Shown here: piece by piece, positions 52,376-63,659 of the stretch
Layout: each line of letters starts with the position of its first letter
Numbering within the stretch: the first letter of the stretch is position 1
Assembly: GCA_031841125.1 (NCBI GenBank)
Contig: CM063106.1
Coordinates: 434,001-498,000, forward strand
DNA from: Acanthococcus lagerstroemiae
Lineage: Eukaryota; Arthropoda; Insecta; Hemiptera; Eriococcidae
Direction: 5' to 3'
Length of the DNA: 64,000 nucleotides
Made by a program: the position numbers and the translations under genes
Notes under the pieces: generated by a model
Seen by the model: only the letters and a program-made list of their open reading frames with translations
The model's database searches: none
Told to the model about the DNA's origin: nothing

Positions 52376-55336
52376 ATGGTGAATTTCTGCTGCGTGCGTA
52401 TGGCTGTTCTGCAGCAGGTGATGTAAATAAGGATGTAATTTTTCATAAGTAAGTAATAAACACAACTTCACGTCATTTAAACACTAAAATGATTTTGTGC
52501 TTTTAATTGATGATTTGAATATCTTATTTGTATTAGATTTCCTGATGCTGTAAAAGAAAAAGAGCGGTATCTGAAGTGGATTAATGCTATAAAACGAAAA
52601 AATTTCGTTCTTTCCAGAAGTTCAAAGTTATGTAGCGCATACTTTCTTCAATTAGACTACGATCCACCTGTAAGTGTGATTGGTGGTACTCCCAGACTCA
52701 AGAAAACTGCCGTTCCTTCTGTTTTCAACCTTCCTGATCATCTCAGGCCAAAAAAAGTTCCAGAAAGAAGAGCTATTATTCGTCATTTCCCCGAAACTAA
52801 AGGAATGGCCCAAGTAAGTCACATTGTAGATTCATTTTTGTTAATAATGAGTCTTTTCTTTCTAAAATGTATCTTTAAAAGCGAGAACAACAGACTCCAT
52901 TCATAGTTCCATTATGAACCAAGTTTCATGATATTCTTATTATTTTATTACATTTGCAGCTGTATAAAAGTACTATTTTCTGAAAAGATTTATTAGTTGA
53001 TGCTTTGCTTAGGAAACCCATGATATTACTTCAGCAATGGATGACTCTTCAGTAATCCAACCATCTCATTCGACTACTGGTGTTCAAACAATATTAACGG
53101 GAATCGAGTTAACAGAAACAATTTCGGAATTACGAAGAGAAAAACACGTTTTACAAAAGCAAATACGAAGACGAAATCTTCCTGTAAGTAATTTGACTGA
53201 TCTGATTAAAATACTGAAAGACAAATCTTTACTGGACGACTCTATAGAAGGAATCTTGAAGAGCAACTGTCCATCAACTGTACCTTTTGAATTGTATGAA
53301 AATGAAATTAACAATTCCGATAAATCTGTTACTAACAGAAGGTATTCCGATGAAGTCAAACAATTTTGTTTAACTTTGCATTTTTATAGTCCCAAAGCAT
53401 ATGATTTCATCTGAAAACGGAGTATCTTACCAGACCCATCAACAATACGTAGGTGGATAAGTACACGTGACTGTAAGCCTGGTATTCTTACTGAAGTTAT
53501 GACGTATATTTGAAGCAAGAAAATTCTAAATGTGATTATTTGAAAGACGTTGCTCTAGTTTATGACGCTATGGCTATTCGATCTGGGCGTTTCTACAATA
53601 GAAAAGAGGATAAATTCAGTGGGTACTGTGATTTAGGAGCAATTATACCAGCAGATTCGGAGGAATTTGCAACAGATGCGCTGTTTTTTCTAATTGTGAG
53701 TTTTACTCACAAATTTAAATGCCCTGTAGCATATTTCCTTATTACAAAGGTAAACGCTTCCACTCAAGGTGAACTCGTACTAGCGGTGATAAGTTCATTA
53801 TTTGATGCTGGTACAACAGTTCGTTCACTCACTTCAGATGGTACTTCTACCAACTTGAGTACCTATAGAAAGCTTGGGTGTATTTTGGAAGTAGATAATA
53901 TGGAACCATTTTTTCAGCACCCAAATATTGAACAAAAAATTCATTGCATCATGGACCCGGTTCATATGCTAAAACCAGGGCGTAATTGCATGGCAGAATG
54001 TAATTTAGTAGCCCCTTCAGGACCCATTTCATTTGATTATGTAAAGAAACTCCATGAACTCCAACAAAAGATGGATTTGAAGCTAGCCAACAGATTAACG
54101 ACACAGCATATCCTTTATAAAAAAAAGAAAATGAATGTTCAGTTAGCTGTTCAAGTCATTAGTTCAAGAGTAGCTGATTCCTTGCAGTTTCTACAGGCTA
54201 GTAACTTGGAGGATTTTCAAGGTGCCAATGCTACTATCGAATTTATCCGTATTTTTGATAGACTTTTTGACCATATGAATACGCTAAATAAGTATGGTTC
54301 TGGTTTCAAGACACCATTGTCATTGAAGAATCGAAATTATTGGGAGACCTTTTTCGAAGAGGCTCAAACATACATAAAATCATTGAAGTGCGATGGAAAA
54401 CCAAAGCTTCAGCACAGAAGATCTACATTTGTATTTGGGTTCTTAATAAATACAGTTAGTATCAGAGGAATTGCACTTCACCTATTACAGAAAGAAAATC
54501 CATTACTTTATTTTTTAGCTTATAAAATTTCACAAGATCACGCTGAATTAACTTTTTCTTGTATCAGAAGCCGATCTGGACAAAATAATAACCCTCATGC
54601 CTTAGAAATAAGTTGGATTCTCCGTAAAATGTTGTTTCGCAATTCTATTGCTGCGAGCAAAAATGCAAACTGCACTACTCAGGATGAATTTAATTTTTCT
54701 ATTTTCTCTTTCGGGACCGACAATCAGACGTCAAAAATTGATTGTGATGTGCAAACATTGTATGCTGATGAAGTCAAAGGGTTGAATCGTTTGAATTCAT
54801 TGTCTGTACCAGATTTACGTGATAATGTTTTATATTTTATAGCTGGTAATTTTGTAAGAAATTTTTTAAAAGATTGCACTTGCAAATTTTGTGAAAAGTG
54901 TGTATTGGAAAGCCATAACAGTGATCATACTTATACTAATGGACGTGACTATACTTCCTTTACCGCCATGAAAAATCGTGGTGGCCTTCTATTTGTGTCA
55001 AAATTTGTGATGGATATTATTGTCGTAACAGATAGATTGTATTTAAAAATTATTGTAGCCGGAAATTTGAGAAAAGATAAGCTACACCATCAAATTTTAT
55101 ATAATGTACGCAAACATTTTATTTCATCGGATAAATTACAAAATTTGAATCACCCAATAACAGATACTGTGATAGGGGAAAGACATGAAATTAAAATTGT
55201 TAATTATATTGCTTCACGATTTTTGTATTTACGTTTATTTACTCAGAGTAAGGAAGTGACGCTCAATTATATGGGTGAAAAAAAAAAACAAATGCGACAG
55301 TTCCTGAGTCATAGGGTATTATTTAATAATACTTAA
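52376..55336 (+). pseudogene. P-element/THAP9-like transposase, decayed
   Basis: Exons 52376-52448, 52537-52813 and 53013-55336 fit GT-AG rules. The THAP finger starts MVNFCC, then YGCS, FPDAVKEKERYLKWI, and ends SKLCSAYF and TAVPSVFNLP. The zinc-ligand histidine of the usual CSxHF is tyrosine here, and two extra bases shift the frame in exon 1. A leucine-zipper-like coil (ISELRREKHVLQKQIRRRN) and RRYSDEVKQFCLTLHFYSPKAYDF follow. TGA at 53412-53414 and a frameshift near 53505 break the frame. The catalytic region has YDAMAIR, TSDGTSTNLSTYRKLGC, CIMDPVHMLKPGRN and QDHAELTFSCIRSRSGQNNNP. P transposases cut and paste using GTP. This one cannot be made whole as it stands. Confidence 0.85.
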
Positions 55337-55339
55337 GTT

Positions 55340-56515
55340 GTTATTCGTGCCATGAAATTTGTATTCCATTTTCTCAATTTTTACTTATATTTACTGACAA
55401 TGAGTTTGTTAATGTTTCATTTTAGTTACATAATTTTGAAGCATGTAGTTACATCGGTGTTGGTTTAATTAGTATATTTGACGATCTATTTCTTTGACAT
55501 TTGTACGAATTTTTGAAGTATGTAGTTAGTCTGGTGTTGGTTTAATAAAGTATAGTTTATCTTTTTATTTATTCATACTTTCTTCTTCTTTTTTTTTTTT
55601 TTTTTCATTTCTCATGTAGCTCATGAAGATGACGTGTAAGCGTTGTGGGTATGAGAATGAAGATTCGAGTCACTATCAAACTACTCAACTTGAAGTGTCT
55701 GAAACTTGACAAATTCATGTTGGCTAACCTAATTCAACTTTTCCAATGGAAAAATTCTTAAATGCAGCTGAAAAATAAATCTGCAAAGTGCTGCAATAAT
55801 AGAATTTTTGAAGAATCTTCTGTAAATACTTCGATAATTTTAGATATACCTTTGATAGGTACATATTCTGTAATTACATTGCCTATCTGAAAAAGTGTTC
55901 TATTGATCACTCAAATGATAGGATCAGCTGCAATAACAATAACTATTATGGGGAATATTATTTATTTATTTATTTATTCCTGAAATAATTTTCTTCTGTA
56001 CCTAACATCTTTGAAGCAATAAATGATTGTATTCTGTGCGAGAGATTATTAATTATTCTTGACGAGCCAAATACAGAGGGGCTTGAGCATTATACTTGAT
56101 TGCACTAACCCTAGTTTCAGCAAAGCTATAATTTCCAAACGAATTTCGATTTATGGGGGGGAGCATGTGACAAAAATATTTTACAAACAATAAAAATGTA
56201 TTACTGATTTCAACTTTAGGTGTCTAAAAATTGATTCTATTGGGCAAGAAATACTTAATAATCAATTATTCAAAAAGAAACAAAGTGAAGTACTCAGCTG
56301 CTCACAATAACTTTGATTTCAATGGAATTTAAAATCCATTAAAATGCCTAAATTATGATAATTTTTATATTGACATAATCATCAAAGCTTCCTCTTTCAA
56401 ATGAGACCAGATTTAGTTCTCTAAGTTTGATAGACGTTGAGATATTAAAAAATAAATGGGAAGAAGCAGTTCAACATAAACAATCACCCGTAAATGTAAT
56501 GTGATAAACAAGGAT
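55340..56515. other. P-like element 3' interior
   Basis: AT-rich DNA with AATAAA-like words near 55545 that may serve the transposase transcript, a T run at about 55589-55606 and (TTTA)n at about 55963-55978. There is no further gene. Confidence 0.45.
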
Positions 56516-56618
56516 AGACTATCCGTTTTCTGTTTTCTGTCTCTTTCTGAACCATGTGACCGGGTGATCAACGAGCGTAAGCGTTCCAGTATAGTTAATA
56601 GAGTTCAGTGGTGGCACC

Positions 56619-57055
56619 TCGTTCAACTCCAAATTTTGGGTTTTAGAGCCCAATAATGGGTGGAATTGGGGGACATATAAAACAATCGAGATCAGCGATC
56701 TCGGACCCCTAGTTTTAAATAGTTCGTTTTCTAGGTCATAACACACTAATTTTGGATGGATTTTTGCCGGTTTTAGGCCCCCTGGCTCCCTAAAGTTGAC
56801 GAATTTGTAATGTTTTCACGGATTCGTACTTCGGGGGAAGTAACCTTTCTAGCGATGTGTATAAAGACATACCTTCCCATTTAAAATTTCAAAGTTTGTG
56901 GTACGTTCCAGCGCCCAAAGGGGGCAGAAAATTTTTTGCATCCCATAAGGAACTACATTGTATCTCATGAAGATATCGTTTGGTCCGGATTGGATCCAAT
57001 CATTCGTTTGAAAAAAATGGGGGTCGACCAATTCATGGTACACCCTGTAATAGGC
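56619..57055. repeat. Satellite-like unit, right of the P-like element
   Basis: GGTTTTAGAGCCCAATAATG, AACAATCGAGATCAGCGATC and GATTCGTACTTCGGGGGAAG correspond in order to blocks at about 51890-52120, in the same orientation. Confidence 0.6.
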
Positions 57056-57261
57056 AAACAATAGGTAAGGTTTTATAATTTCTGTGACTTATGCATATTA
57101 AGTCTTCACTTAGTGGACTTACTATTTCTGAAATTAAGATAAATTTACTCAGTTATTATTTTGTTGGTGGCATTTTCCGAAAGTGAAAAAGAATCACTGT
57201 ATTTATTGAATGGGATTTGTGTAGACTTATGAGTACTAATGTTGAATAATAATTTTTTTTT

Positions 57262-57609
57262 TAGCTCACATTGCTGGATACTTTAAAGACCTGGATACTG
57301 CGACCCATTATGTCCAAATGTGGTTAAAAGTCACTAATGAGACACGTCTGCGATGTCATACTGGTGTATCACTGAAGAAGAAGAAAATACCTTCAAAGGC
57401 CTCAGCCACGCCAAACATGCAATCTGCTAGCACCTCATCATCCCATTCGGTCCCAAATACAAATACGTCAACAGAAACTGCAATAGAAACTGGAATCCAT
57501 ACACCATCTCCCAGAAAATCTCCTCGCCATTATCAAAATTTAACTCCATCTCCTAGACAAAGAGTAATACCTATAGAAAAATTTAAATCTTCTGTACGTA
57601 GGCTATAAG
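57262..57609 (+). CDS. Unrecognised exon, serine/threonine-rich
   Basis: After an acceptor-like T run and AG, an open frame gives AHIAGYFKDLDTATHYVQMW, LKVTNETRLRCHTGVSLKKK, a serine- and threonine-rich linker and an SPRKSPRHYQNLTPSPRQR repeat, ending TAA at 57607-57609. The start belongs to an exon I cannot see. I do not recognise the family; it could be part of the decayed hAT element or of another element. Confidence 0.35.
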
Positions 57610-58194
57610 TAAGTTTCCCTATTTTTGAAAATTAAAATACAGATAATTGGTGAGTCGTATACCCGGTCGTTTTCGGTAAAGTGATGCCTGTAATTCGGTT
57701 AAAATTTCGCGATAGGTTTCTGCACTGATCGTGGTACCTTTCGGCATGTATCGAGCTATCAGTAAAACGCTGGTACATGTAAAATTATTTTGTTTGAATA
57801 AATACTTCTTAAATATTTTATTATGATCCATTATTTCAAATGTGATGCAAGAAGGAGGTAATTTTATTTATGTTATCAGTAATACTGCTAACTTGATCTA
57901 TGGTAATGCTAAAGTTATCCAGAATAACGATAAAATACAGAATTTTTGGCAGCAGGAATACTAACATTATCAAAAATACTACCAATCCAGTCATCAATCC
58001 TGCTAACGTTATCCAGAATACTGATAACTTTATCCTTATTCATGATAATTGTGAAGCGACGTTGTTCGGAAATTAGAAGTACTTTAGGAGTAAAACCAGT
58101 CCACTGGGAGAACTCGCTGTACATTTCTTATGGACAAATACTGCTAACCAGCTTAATATACTGCTAAAAATTATCATAATTACAGACAAATCTT

Positions 58195-60351
58195 CGCTGA
58201 TTTAGTTGTGAAAGTTCGTCGGGATTATCCCCGGCATCTTCCAGTTGTTGATGACTCTCCAATTATTTTTTAGGCAAAAACTGAGAAAGCGAAATGTGAA
58301 CATTGTAACATAGCTATGTCAGCATTAGTTGCACGGATGAAAAATCAGATTGAAAAACATCACGATGAAATTGACGACAATGAATATTTTGAAGAAGTAG
58401 GACTGGCTTCATCTGATGATGCTGGGGATAGAAATACCATTGAAGAACACGGAGGTGAGTAAAATTAATTTTGAATCTTGTAGGTAAAAGTGAACCATAA
58501 TTGTGATGTGAAATTTGAAAATTTCAGACAATGATATTTACTCCAAACTCGAAGCGGAAGAGAGAGCCAAAAAAGTATATTGGGCGCATTTAATTCACTG
58601 TCTACCAAAATGATTGATGTATCAAAGTTGAAGTCGAACGGTATGTGAAATTCATAATTTTGTTGGTCAAAGTTTGGTGGAAACTCAAACTATAGGGCCA
58701 GTTTCCCTACATGTAACTTGAAGAACTTGGCTAATTTCTTAGTTTGAATATAATTTTCTGGTTTTTATATTTTATATGTCAGAAAAGAGAAAAGCTGCCG
58801 AGCCATGTCCTGTACTTTCAACATTGTCGAGTAAAAATAAATAAATAAAAAAAAAAAAAAAAACAACTTCAAATTGGTGAAGTCCCAGGATTTGTACGTA
58901 CACCACCTTCTCTACAAAAGAAACTTAACAAACAATGTAGCAAATTCATCTATGGTACAAATTCTGTGTTTTGAATTGTTGAACATCCGGTGTTTGTAAA
59001 ATTTGTTCACCTTCTACAACCTGGGTATAAGTTACCAAATCGAGACTTAGTTGAGGTGGTAAATTACTGAATGCTATCAGTGTAAAAGCTCGACTCAAAA
59101 AATGAAAGAGAGATTGAATGGCAAGAAAGTTTGTCTTTCAGTTGATGGTTGGTCAAATGTGCACAATGACCCAATACTCTGTTGTTGTCTCACCGATATA
59201 ACATCCGTGAAATGCAACAATCTACTTGACACAAAATTGACACAACGAGACAGCCCCACAATTCAGAATATTTAAAATTGGTAATGATATCAAATATCAA
59301 AAAATGTCAAGAAATGGGTTGCATTCCTGTTGGTGTTGTGACGGATAACATAGCAAATATGGTTTACATGCGTCAACAGCTAGTTATGGTCGACGAAATA
59401 AATGGAAAAAACATTATTACGTATGGCTGTTCTGCTCACTGGGCAAATCTGCTGGCCAAAGATTTGAGGAATCTTGGAATACTGGAGGATGTGAAAGTAG
59501 TAATCAAGTATTTTAAATATCATCATTACCCTAAGGCGAAATATAAAGAAGCTGGCAGCAGTCGTTTGAGTTTCCCTATAGATGTCTGCTGGAATACATA
59601 CAGAGATTGTTTAAAATGTTTTGTTGATAACTACATGATTCTGCATGAGCTTGCTGTAAAATATTGCAATGGATTTGATGTGGTAACAATTTTACTTGAA
59701 AATAATCTCTTACTTGACTGCAAGTATTTTCTCAAAAAGGTTGATATAGTAGCCAAGAGCCTGAATGTCCTACAGCCAAACCGTTGTTCTCTATCTGAGG
59801 CATATAATGAATGGTTGAACATGCTAAAATTTTTCGAGGATTGCAATCACGATAATCAGAATTTGATTGATATCAACACGGATTCATTGTGTTGCATTGA
59901 TCGTTTTAATCAAGCAGTTACTCCATACCATATGACTGCATATCTACTGGATCCAAAATTTTCAAATCCAAACGAAAGCAGCCAATTACAACCTGACCAT
60001 GAAGATGCAGCCATGAAACTAATAACATTTGAAAATCCTTCCTTTGTTGCTACAGTTCTGAAATTTAAAGCACGAACGCCGCCTTTTCAGGATTATCTGT
60101 TTTTGCCAGAAGTTCTCAAACATACAAGTTCTTTAACTTGGTGGAAGTCACTAGCAAAGAAGATTCCAGGTGATTTTCTCGATTTTGTCACAAATATTTT
60201 CTCTTGCGTTGCTTCATCTGCAGGTCTTGAAAGATTATTCTCTTCTTATGGAATAGTACAGAGTAAGTTGTGTAATAAACTTGGTGTAGAGAAGTGCGCT
60301 AAATTGGTTACTATATTTAGAGATATAAATTCCAAAAAAAAAAAAAAATAA
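58195..60351 (+). pseudogene. hAT transposase with BED-type finger, decayed
   Basis: An exon at about 58273-58454 gives KAKCEHCNIAMSALVARMKN, a BED-type zinc finger. From about 58880 onward the reading gives PGFVRTPPSLQKKLN, VEHPVFVKFVHLLQPGYKLP, and VCLSVDGWSNVHND, with several stops and shifts. The 59278-60351 frame (357 codons) is open and has VGVVTDNIANM, YGCSAHWANLLAKDL, VIKYFKYHH, DVCWNTYRD and the dimerisation end SSAGLERLFSSYGIVQSKL. It ends in a lysine run caused by an A tract. An A-rich tract at 58843-58863 interrupts it. Confidence 0.8.
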
Positions 60352-60378
60352 TAATAATAATAATAATAATAATAAGAT
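60345..60378. repeat. Poly-A and (TAA)n microsatellite at the hAT stop codon
   Basis: A run of about fifteen A is followed by ten or so TAA/AAT units; the hAT frame ends inside it. Confidence 0.85.
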
Positions 60379-60479
60379 GTTTAATGATTTGTATGATTCA
60401 GACTCCAAATGAAAACTTGAATTTTCCCCTTTTTTTACAGTATTCTTATATTCTGTGTCTGATGTCTGTAAGCTCAACA

Positions 60480-60965
60480 TTTAGTATGTTATGAGAACAA
60501 TTTCATAACTTAGTGAAAACATTTCCTAATTTCTTTAGTGTTTGTATTCTTATCAATTTACAAATTAAGTTACCCAAATTGTTAATTTTATGGCTATGTC
60601 CAAAAATATGACAATGTTCTTCCAACAAACTATTATTTAGTCTATAAGTTACAGCTTTCCTTCCCTATATAATGTTACTATGTTATGACTTTGTGAGGCA
60701 ATTTTGGAATCTTATAATTTAAGTAAAATGTCAAGTGAAATCATTTTCCGATTTATTTGGTGTTTATTTTCTGGTCAATTTACAAATTAGGTTACCAAAA
60801 TTGTTGATTATGGCTATGTCTAATAATATGACAATGTTTTTTTCAACTATTATCTAGTTTGTAAGGTTGTCCTTCAATACATATCTACATATGTTACTAC
60901 GTACTATGCTGTATGTTATGACTTTATGAGATAATTTTGGAATTTTATAATTAAAGTGAACTTAT
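60480..60965. repeat. Tandem duplication, about 235 bp unit
   Basis: TTACAAATTAAGTTACCCAA, TATGGCTATGTCCAAAAATA and TGTTATGACTTTGTGAGGCA (about 60555-60700) recur as TTACAAATTAGGTTACCAAA, TATGGCTATGTCTAATAATA and TGTTATGACTTTATGAGATA (about 60778-60935). It is the non-coding 3' part of the hAT element. Confidence 0.8.
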
Positions 60966-61079
60966 TCCTATTCAAATAATGGAATAATTCTTTTCAAAAT
61001 ATTATGTTTTCCTTCTCGCATTTTTAATTCAATTATTAGTGTTGCACAAAACTATACAAGGAAGCCAAAAAATAAAAAT

Positions 61080-61222
61080 AAAACTTTTTCTAAAAGAAAA
61101 AACATGTTTTAAAACATAAAAAACATATTTTAAACATATTTTTGTTTAAAACATGATAGTGTTTTTTTCCTGTGTTTAAAACGTGTTTTAAACGAGTCTG
61201 GTTTAAAACATCGCAACCCCGA
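61080..61222. mobile_element. Probable right end of the hAT element
   Basis: Repeated GTTTTAAAACA and TTTAAAACATG words end in TTTAAAACATCGCAACCCC. Insect hAT elements often begin CAGGGTTGC with TTTTAAAC repeats, and this is close to the complement. The matching left end was not found near 57 kb. Confidence 0.45.
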
Positions 61223-61224
61223 TT

Positions 61225-61850
61225 AACACACGCGCGCTAATACCTAAGTATAATAGGCTAAGGCGCCTATTCTTCTACGTCCCCCCCCCCCAACAGCAAC
61301 TATTAGTAAGTTTAAACTGCATTTAAAAATGTGTATTCTCATGATCAAAATCTCTCTTCTGTAATATGTATAAAAGTGTTAGCTTATCTGTGGGTGGGTG
61401 TGTGTGTTGTTTGTTCGAGGTTTACGGGTGAACCATATTAAGAGCTGAGGGCAGATGCGGATAGCGGGAAAGAGGGCGGGGGTTCAAACCCCTCCCCCAA
61501 AAGATCTAAATACCTATATGTTGTATCAGTTTCAGCGATGAATTTTCCGATAGGCACAGTAGGCAAGTGCCTAGGGCGACAGATTTCGAGCGGCGGCAAA
61601 ATGTTGTACAAAAACAGCGGGAAAAAGGAAGGAAATTCGGCAAAAGAGAAAAAGAAGAAGAGACAGACAGAAAAAAGGAAATAGTTGCAGAAAACATAAC
61701 TGAAAAATAATTATCAATTTTTAACCTGTAGCTCATTAGGAGGATGTGAAGCGGGTGAGGGAGACATTTTGTTGAGTACCTACTATTTGTTTCACAATCG
61801 CGTTTGTTAGACGTTGGAGTTGGGTGTTTGTTTCAGTGTTTGTTAATAAA
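61225..61850. other. Stretch without a recognised gene
   Basis: There are a C run (61281-61291), a GGGGGTTCAAACCCCTCCCCC palindrome (about 61479-61499) and a TAGGCACAGTAGGCAAGTGC segment (about 61551-61570) that looks like transposon debris. No coding frame is convincing. Confidence 0.4.
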
Positions 61851-61855
61851 GTACA

Positions 61856-62084
61856 ATGCATCAAGATTTACTTGTTGATGAAGGTAAGTTTCTTTATGTT
61901 TAAATAAATCCATGTTCAGCACAGTACAGTGTATTTAGTCTCAGTCAATTTTTTCCATATTCCTCTCTCCAGTGCGTTATTCTCCTCTTCATTTATAGGA
62001 TACGTTCCCAATGGACCATTTCCATGTGGCAATGTCAATGATTTTCGTAGTCTGCACCCGCCATACCCACGCCTGTGGATATGA
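61856..62084 (+). CDS. Possible two-exon small protein, 37 aa
   Basis: ATG 61856 gives MHQDLLVDE up to a good donor (G/GTAAGT at 61883/61884). Splicing to the acceptor TTTATAG at 61998 continues in phase as GYVPNGPFPCGNVNDFRSLH and ends at TGA 62082-62084. Upstream TTAATAAAGTACA is AT-rich. Frame agreement over one intron is weak evidence. I know of no family. It could be the first exons of an element or a chance pairing. Confidence 0.25.
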
Positions 62085-62458
62085 AAATCAAGGTACCAAT
62101 AAGTTCAAGCATGCTGCAATCAAAACTGTAGAGTAGCATACCTACTGATATTCTGTACCTACTAATTTCAGGTGATGTCGGTGCTTTCTGGACAAGTCTG
62201 AATGATCTGTAGAACCTTTTCACACATGTCCGTCTCGTACAGTGTACATATTCACAGTAGCTTATAGCAGTGCTTGCACAGTGGCCTGGGGAATGTAAGT
62301 CACACTTACATCATACACGTACTTTAAAAATAGTCAATTGTGCGCTTGAGCTCCGCTTCTCTTGTCGCCCAGCTTACAGTCAGGACTCAGGAATAGGATA
62401 TAAAGAGATTAGAATGTAACTGGCACAATACCGCTTGTCCCGTTGGAGTTGTATATAC

Positions 62459-62964
62459 CAGGGATGTGAAAGAAGCTGGAAGCAGAAGCTGGAAGCCGGA
62501 AGTTTTTATGTATCCTGACTCAAATCGAGAAGCCGGTAGCCGGAAACCAATTCCAGTTGGACGCCCGAAGCTGGAAGAGAAGTCTTTTGTTTATCGGCTT
62601 CTTTTTGGCTTCCAAGTTCCAATTCAGAGTCAGCATTTGGCCTAATTGGTCAGTCATTGTTTATAAGAAAAGAGCTCTTAAACTCGTTGCTTCAAAGTCT
62701 AAATATATTATTTCATTTGAACTTGTTTTGTGCTTCTTATTATTTTGGAAGAGGGGAGGCGGGGCTTAAACGATGCTAGAGGTGAAATAAAGTGAAATTT
62801 CGGGAGCTAGAAGTCGGAAGCTGGAAGTATTTTGAAATAACAGAAGCCAGAAGCCTGAAGTTTTTAAATTACAAAATTGAAAGAAGTCAGAAGCTGGAAG
62901 CTTTTTAAAATTATGGAAGCTAGAAGCCGGAAGAGAAGTTTTTTCAATAAGCTTCTCATCCCTG
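62459..62964. mobile_element. hAT-type MITE, 506 bp, with exact 8 bp TSD
   Basis: CAGGGATG ends in inverted orientation (62459-62466 and 62957-62964) are flanked by GTATATAC on both sides (62451-62458, 62965-62972). The interior is full of GAAGCTGGAAGC and GAAGCCGGAAG words in both halves. There is no convincing gene. The right duplication abuts the mariner end. Confidence 0.85.
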
Positions 62965-62972
62965 GTATATAC

Positions 62973-63441
62973 CGGGTGTTTCAAAATAAACGCAACCCTA
63001 ATTGCAACCGTCTGTAAAAAAAAATTCAACGCCGCACGAAGTGGTCACACTGCAGGCGTGTAGTGGCGTCATTCCCGACCGCCGTTCACTCGTTCATTTC
63101 AGTGCGCGAACTACAGCTAGTCTCGCGCAATGTGTGGTTGTTGAAACCAGTCAATATGCGTTTTTCCGCCAAAGAACGAATTTTATTATTAAAGTTTACT
63201 ACAAAACAAAATCGTATAAAAAAGTGCAAGAAAGATTTAGCCGTGAATTTCCACAGTCGGGCACTATTATTAAGAGCAGTATTAAACAATTAGTGGATAA
63301 ATTCGAAGATATTGGCACAGTTCATGACGCGCCTGGAAGAGGCAGACGAAAAGTGATAACAGAAGAGAAGCAAAACGAGGTAATGGACCCCGTGGAAGCC
63401 AATCCCACAATTTCGAGTCGTCGCTTAGCAGCTGCGGTAAA
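62973..63441 (+). pseudogene. Mariner-like element 5' end and DUF4817-type N-terminal domain
   Basis: The start CGGGTGTTTCAAAATAAACG looks like a Tc1/mariner terminal repeat. The likely start ATG at 63155 (MRFSAKERI) needs a one-base shift to join KVYYKTKSYKKVQERFSREF, TIIKSSIKQLVDKFEDIGTV, HDAPGRGRRK and SSRRLAAAVNV, a helix-turn-helix pair of the DUF4817 type found in insect mariner transposases. The frame is cut at 63442 by the LTR. The catalytic part is not in the window. Confidence 0.7.
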
Positions 63442-63641
63442 TGTTCGTTAGAAGAATGAACGACTCGATAAACGAGAATGTAGATGATAAGAAAAATAGA
63501 ATCTTTGTTGTGGTTGTCATGTTGTTGTTGTTGTTGTTGTTGAGAATGTGCAGGGACGATGAAAATTAATAAAGCGGTTTTAGAACAGGTTTTCTCGTGT
63601 TTTTCAATTAGCTTCGAAACATTAGAAAGAATATTCGAACA
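63442..63641 (+). repeat. 5' LTR of a retrotransposon inserted into the mariner fragment
   Basis: It begins TGTTCG and ends CGAACA, the short inverted repeat expected at LTR termini, and is 200 bp long. AATAAA at about 63569 fits the LTR polyadenylation signal. (TTG)n occupies about 63521-63543. A primer-binding-like sequence follows directly. Confidence 0.7.
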
Positions 63642-63659
63642 TGGTGGAGGCGCCGGGTA
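63642..63659 (+). promoter_or_regulatory. Primer-binding site, tRNA-Ala-like
   Basis: TGGTGGAGGCGCCGGGTA begins with TGG, complementary to the CCA end of a tRNA, directly after the LTR. The rest resembles the complement of an insect tRNA-Ala acceptor end (TGGTGGAGATGCCGGG). The tRNA identity is from memory and uncertain. Confidence 0.5.

Larger units (their letters stand above)
52153..56610. mobile_element. P-element-like DNA transposon, 4.46 kb
   Basis: Terminal inverted repeats start CACTGAACTCTATTAACTAT and agree perfectly over 38 bases (52153-52190 and 56573-56610). The 8 bp duplication GTGGCACC lies at 52145-52152 and 56611-56618. Some similarity continues inward (AGAAAGAGACAGAAAAC on both sides). 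An 8 bp TSD and a THAP transposase define the P superfamily. The gene inside is broken. Confidence 0.9.

Noticed and set aside
61460..61510. GGGGGTTCAAACCCCTCCCCC, resembling a tRNA T-arm
   Set aside because: There is no matching D-arm, anticodon arm or acceptor stem around it.
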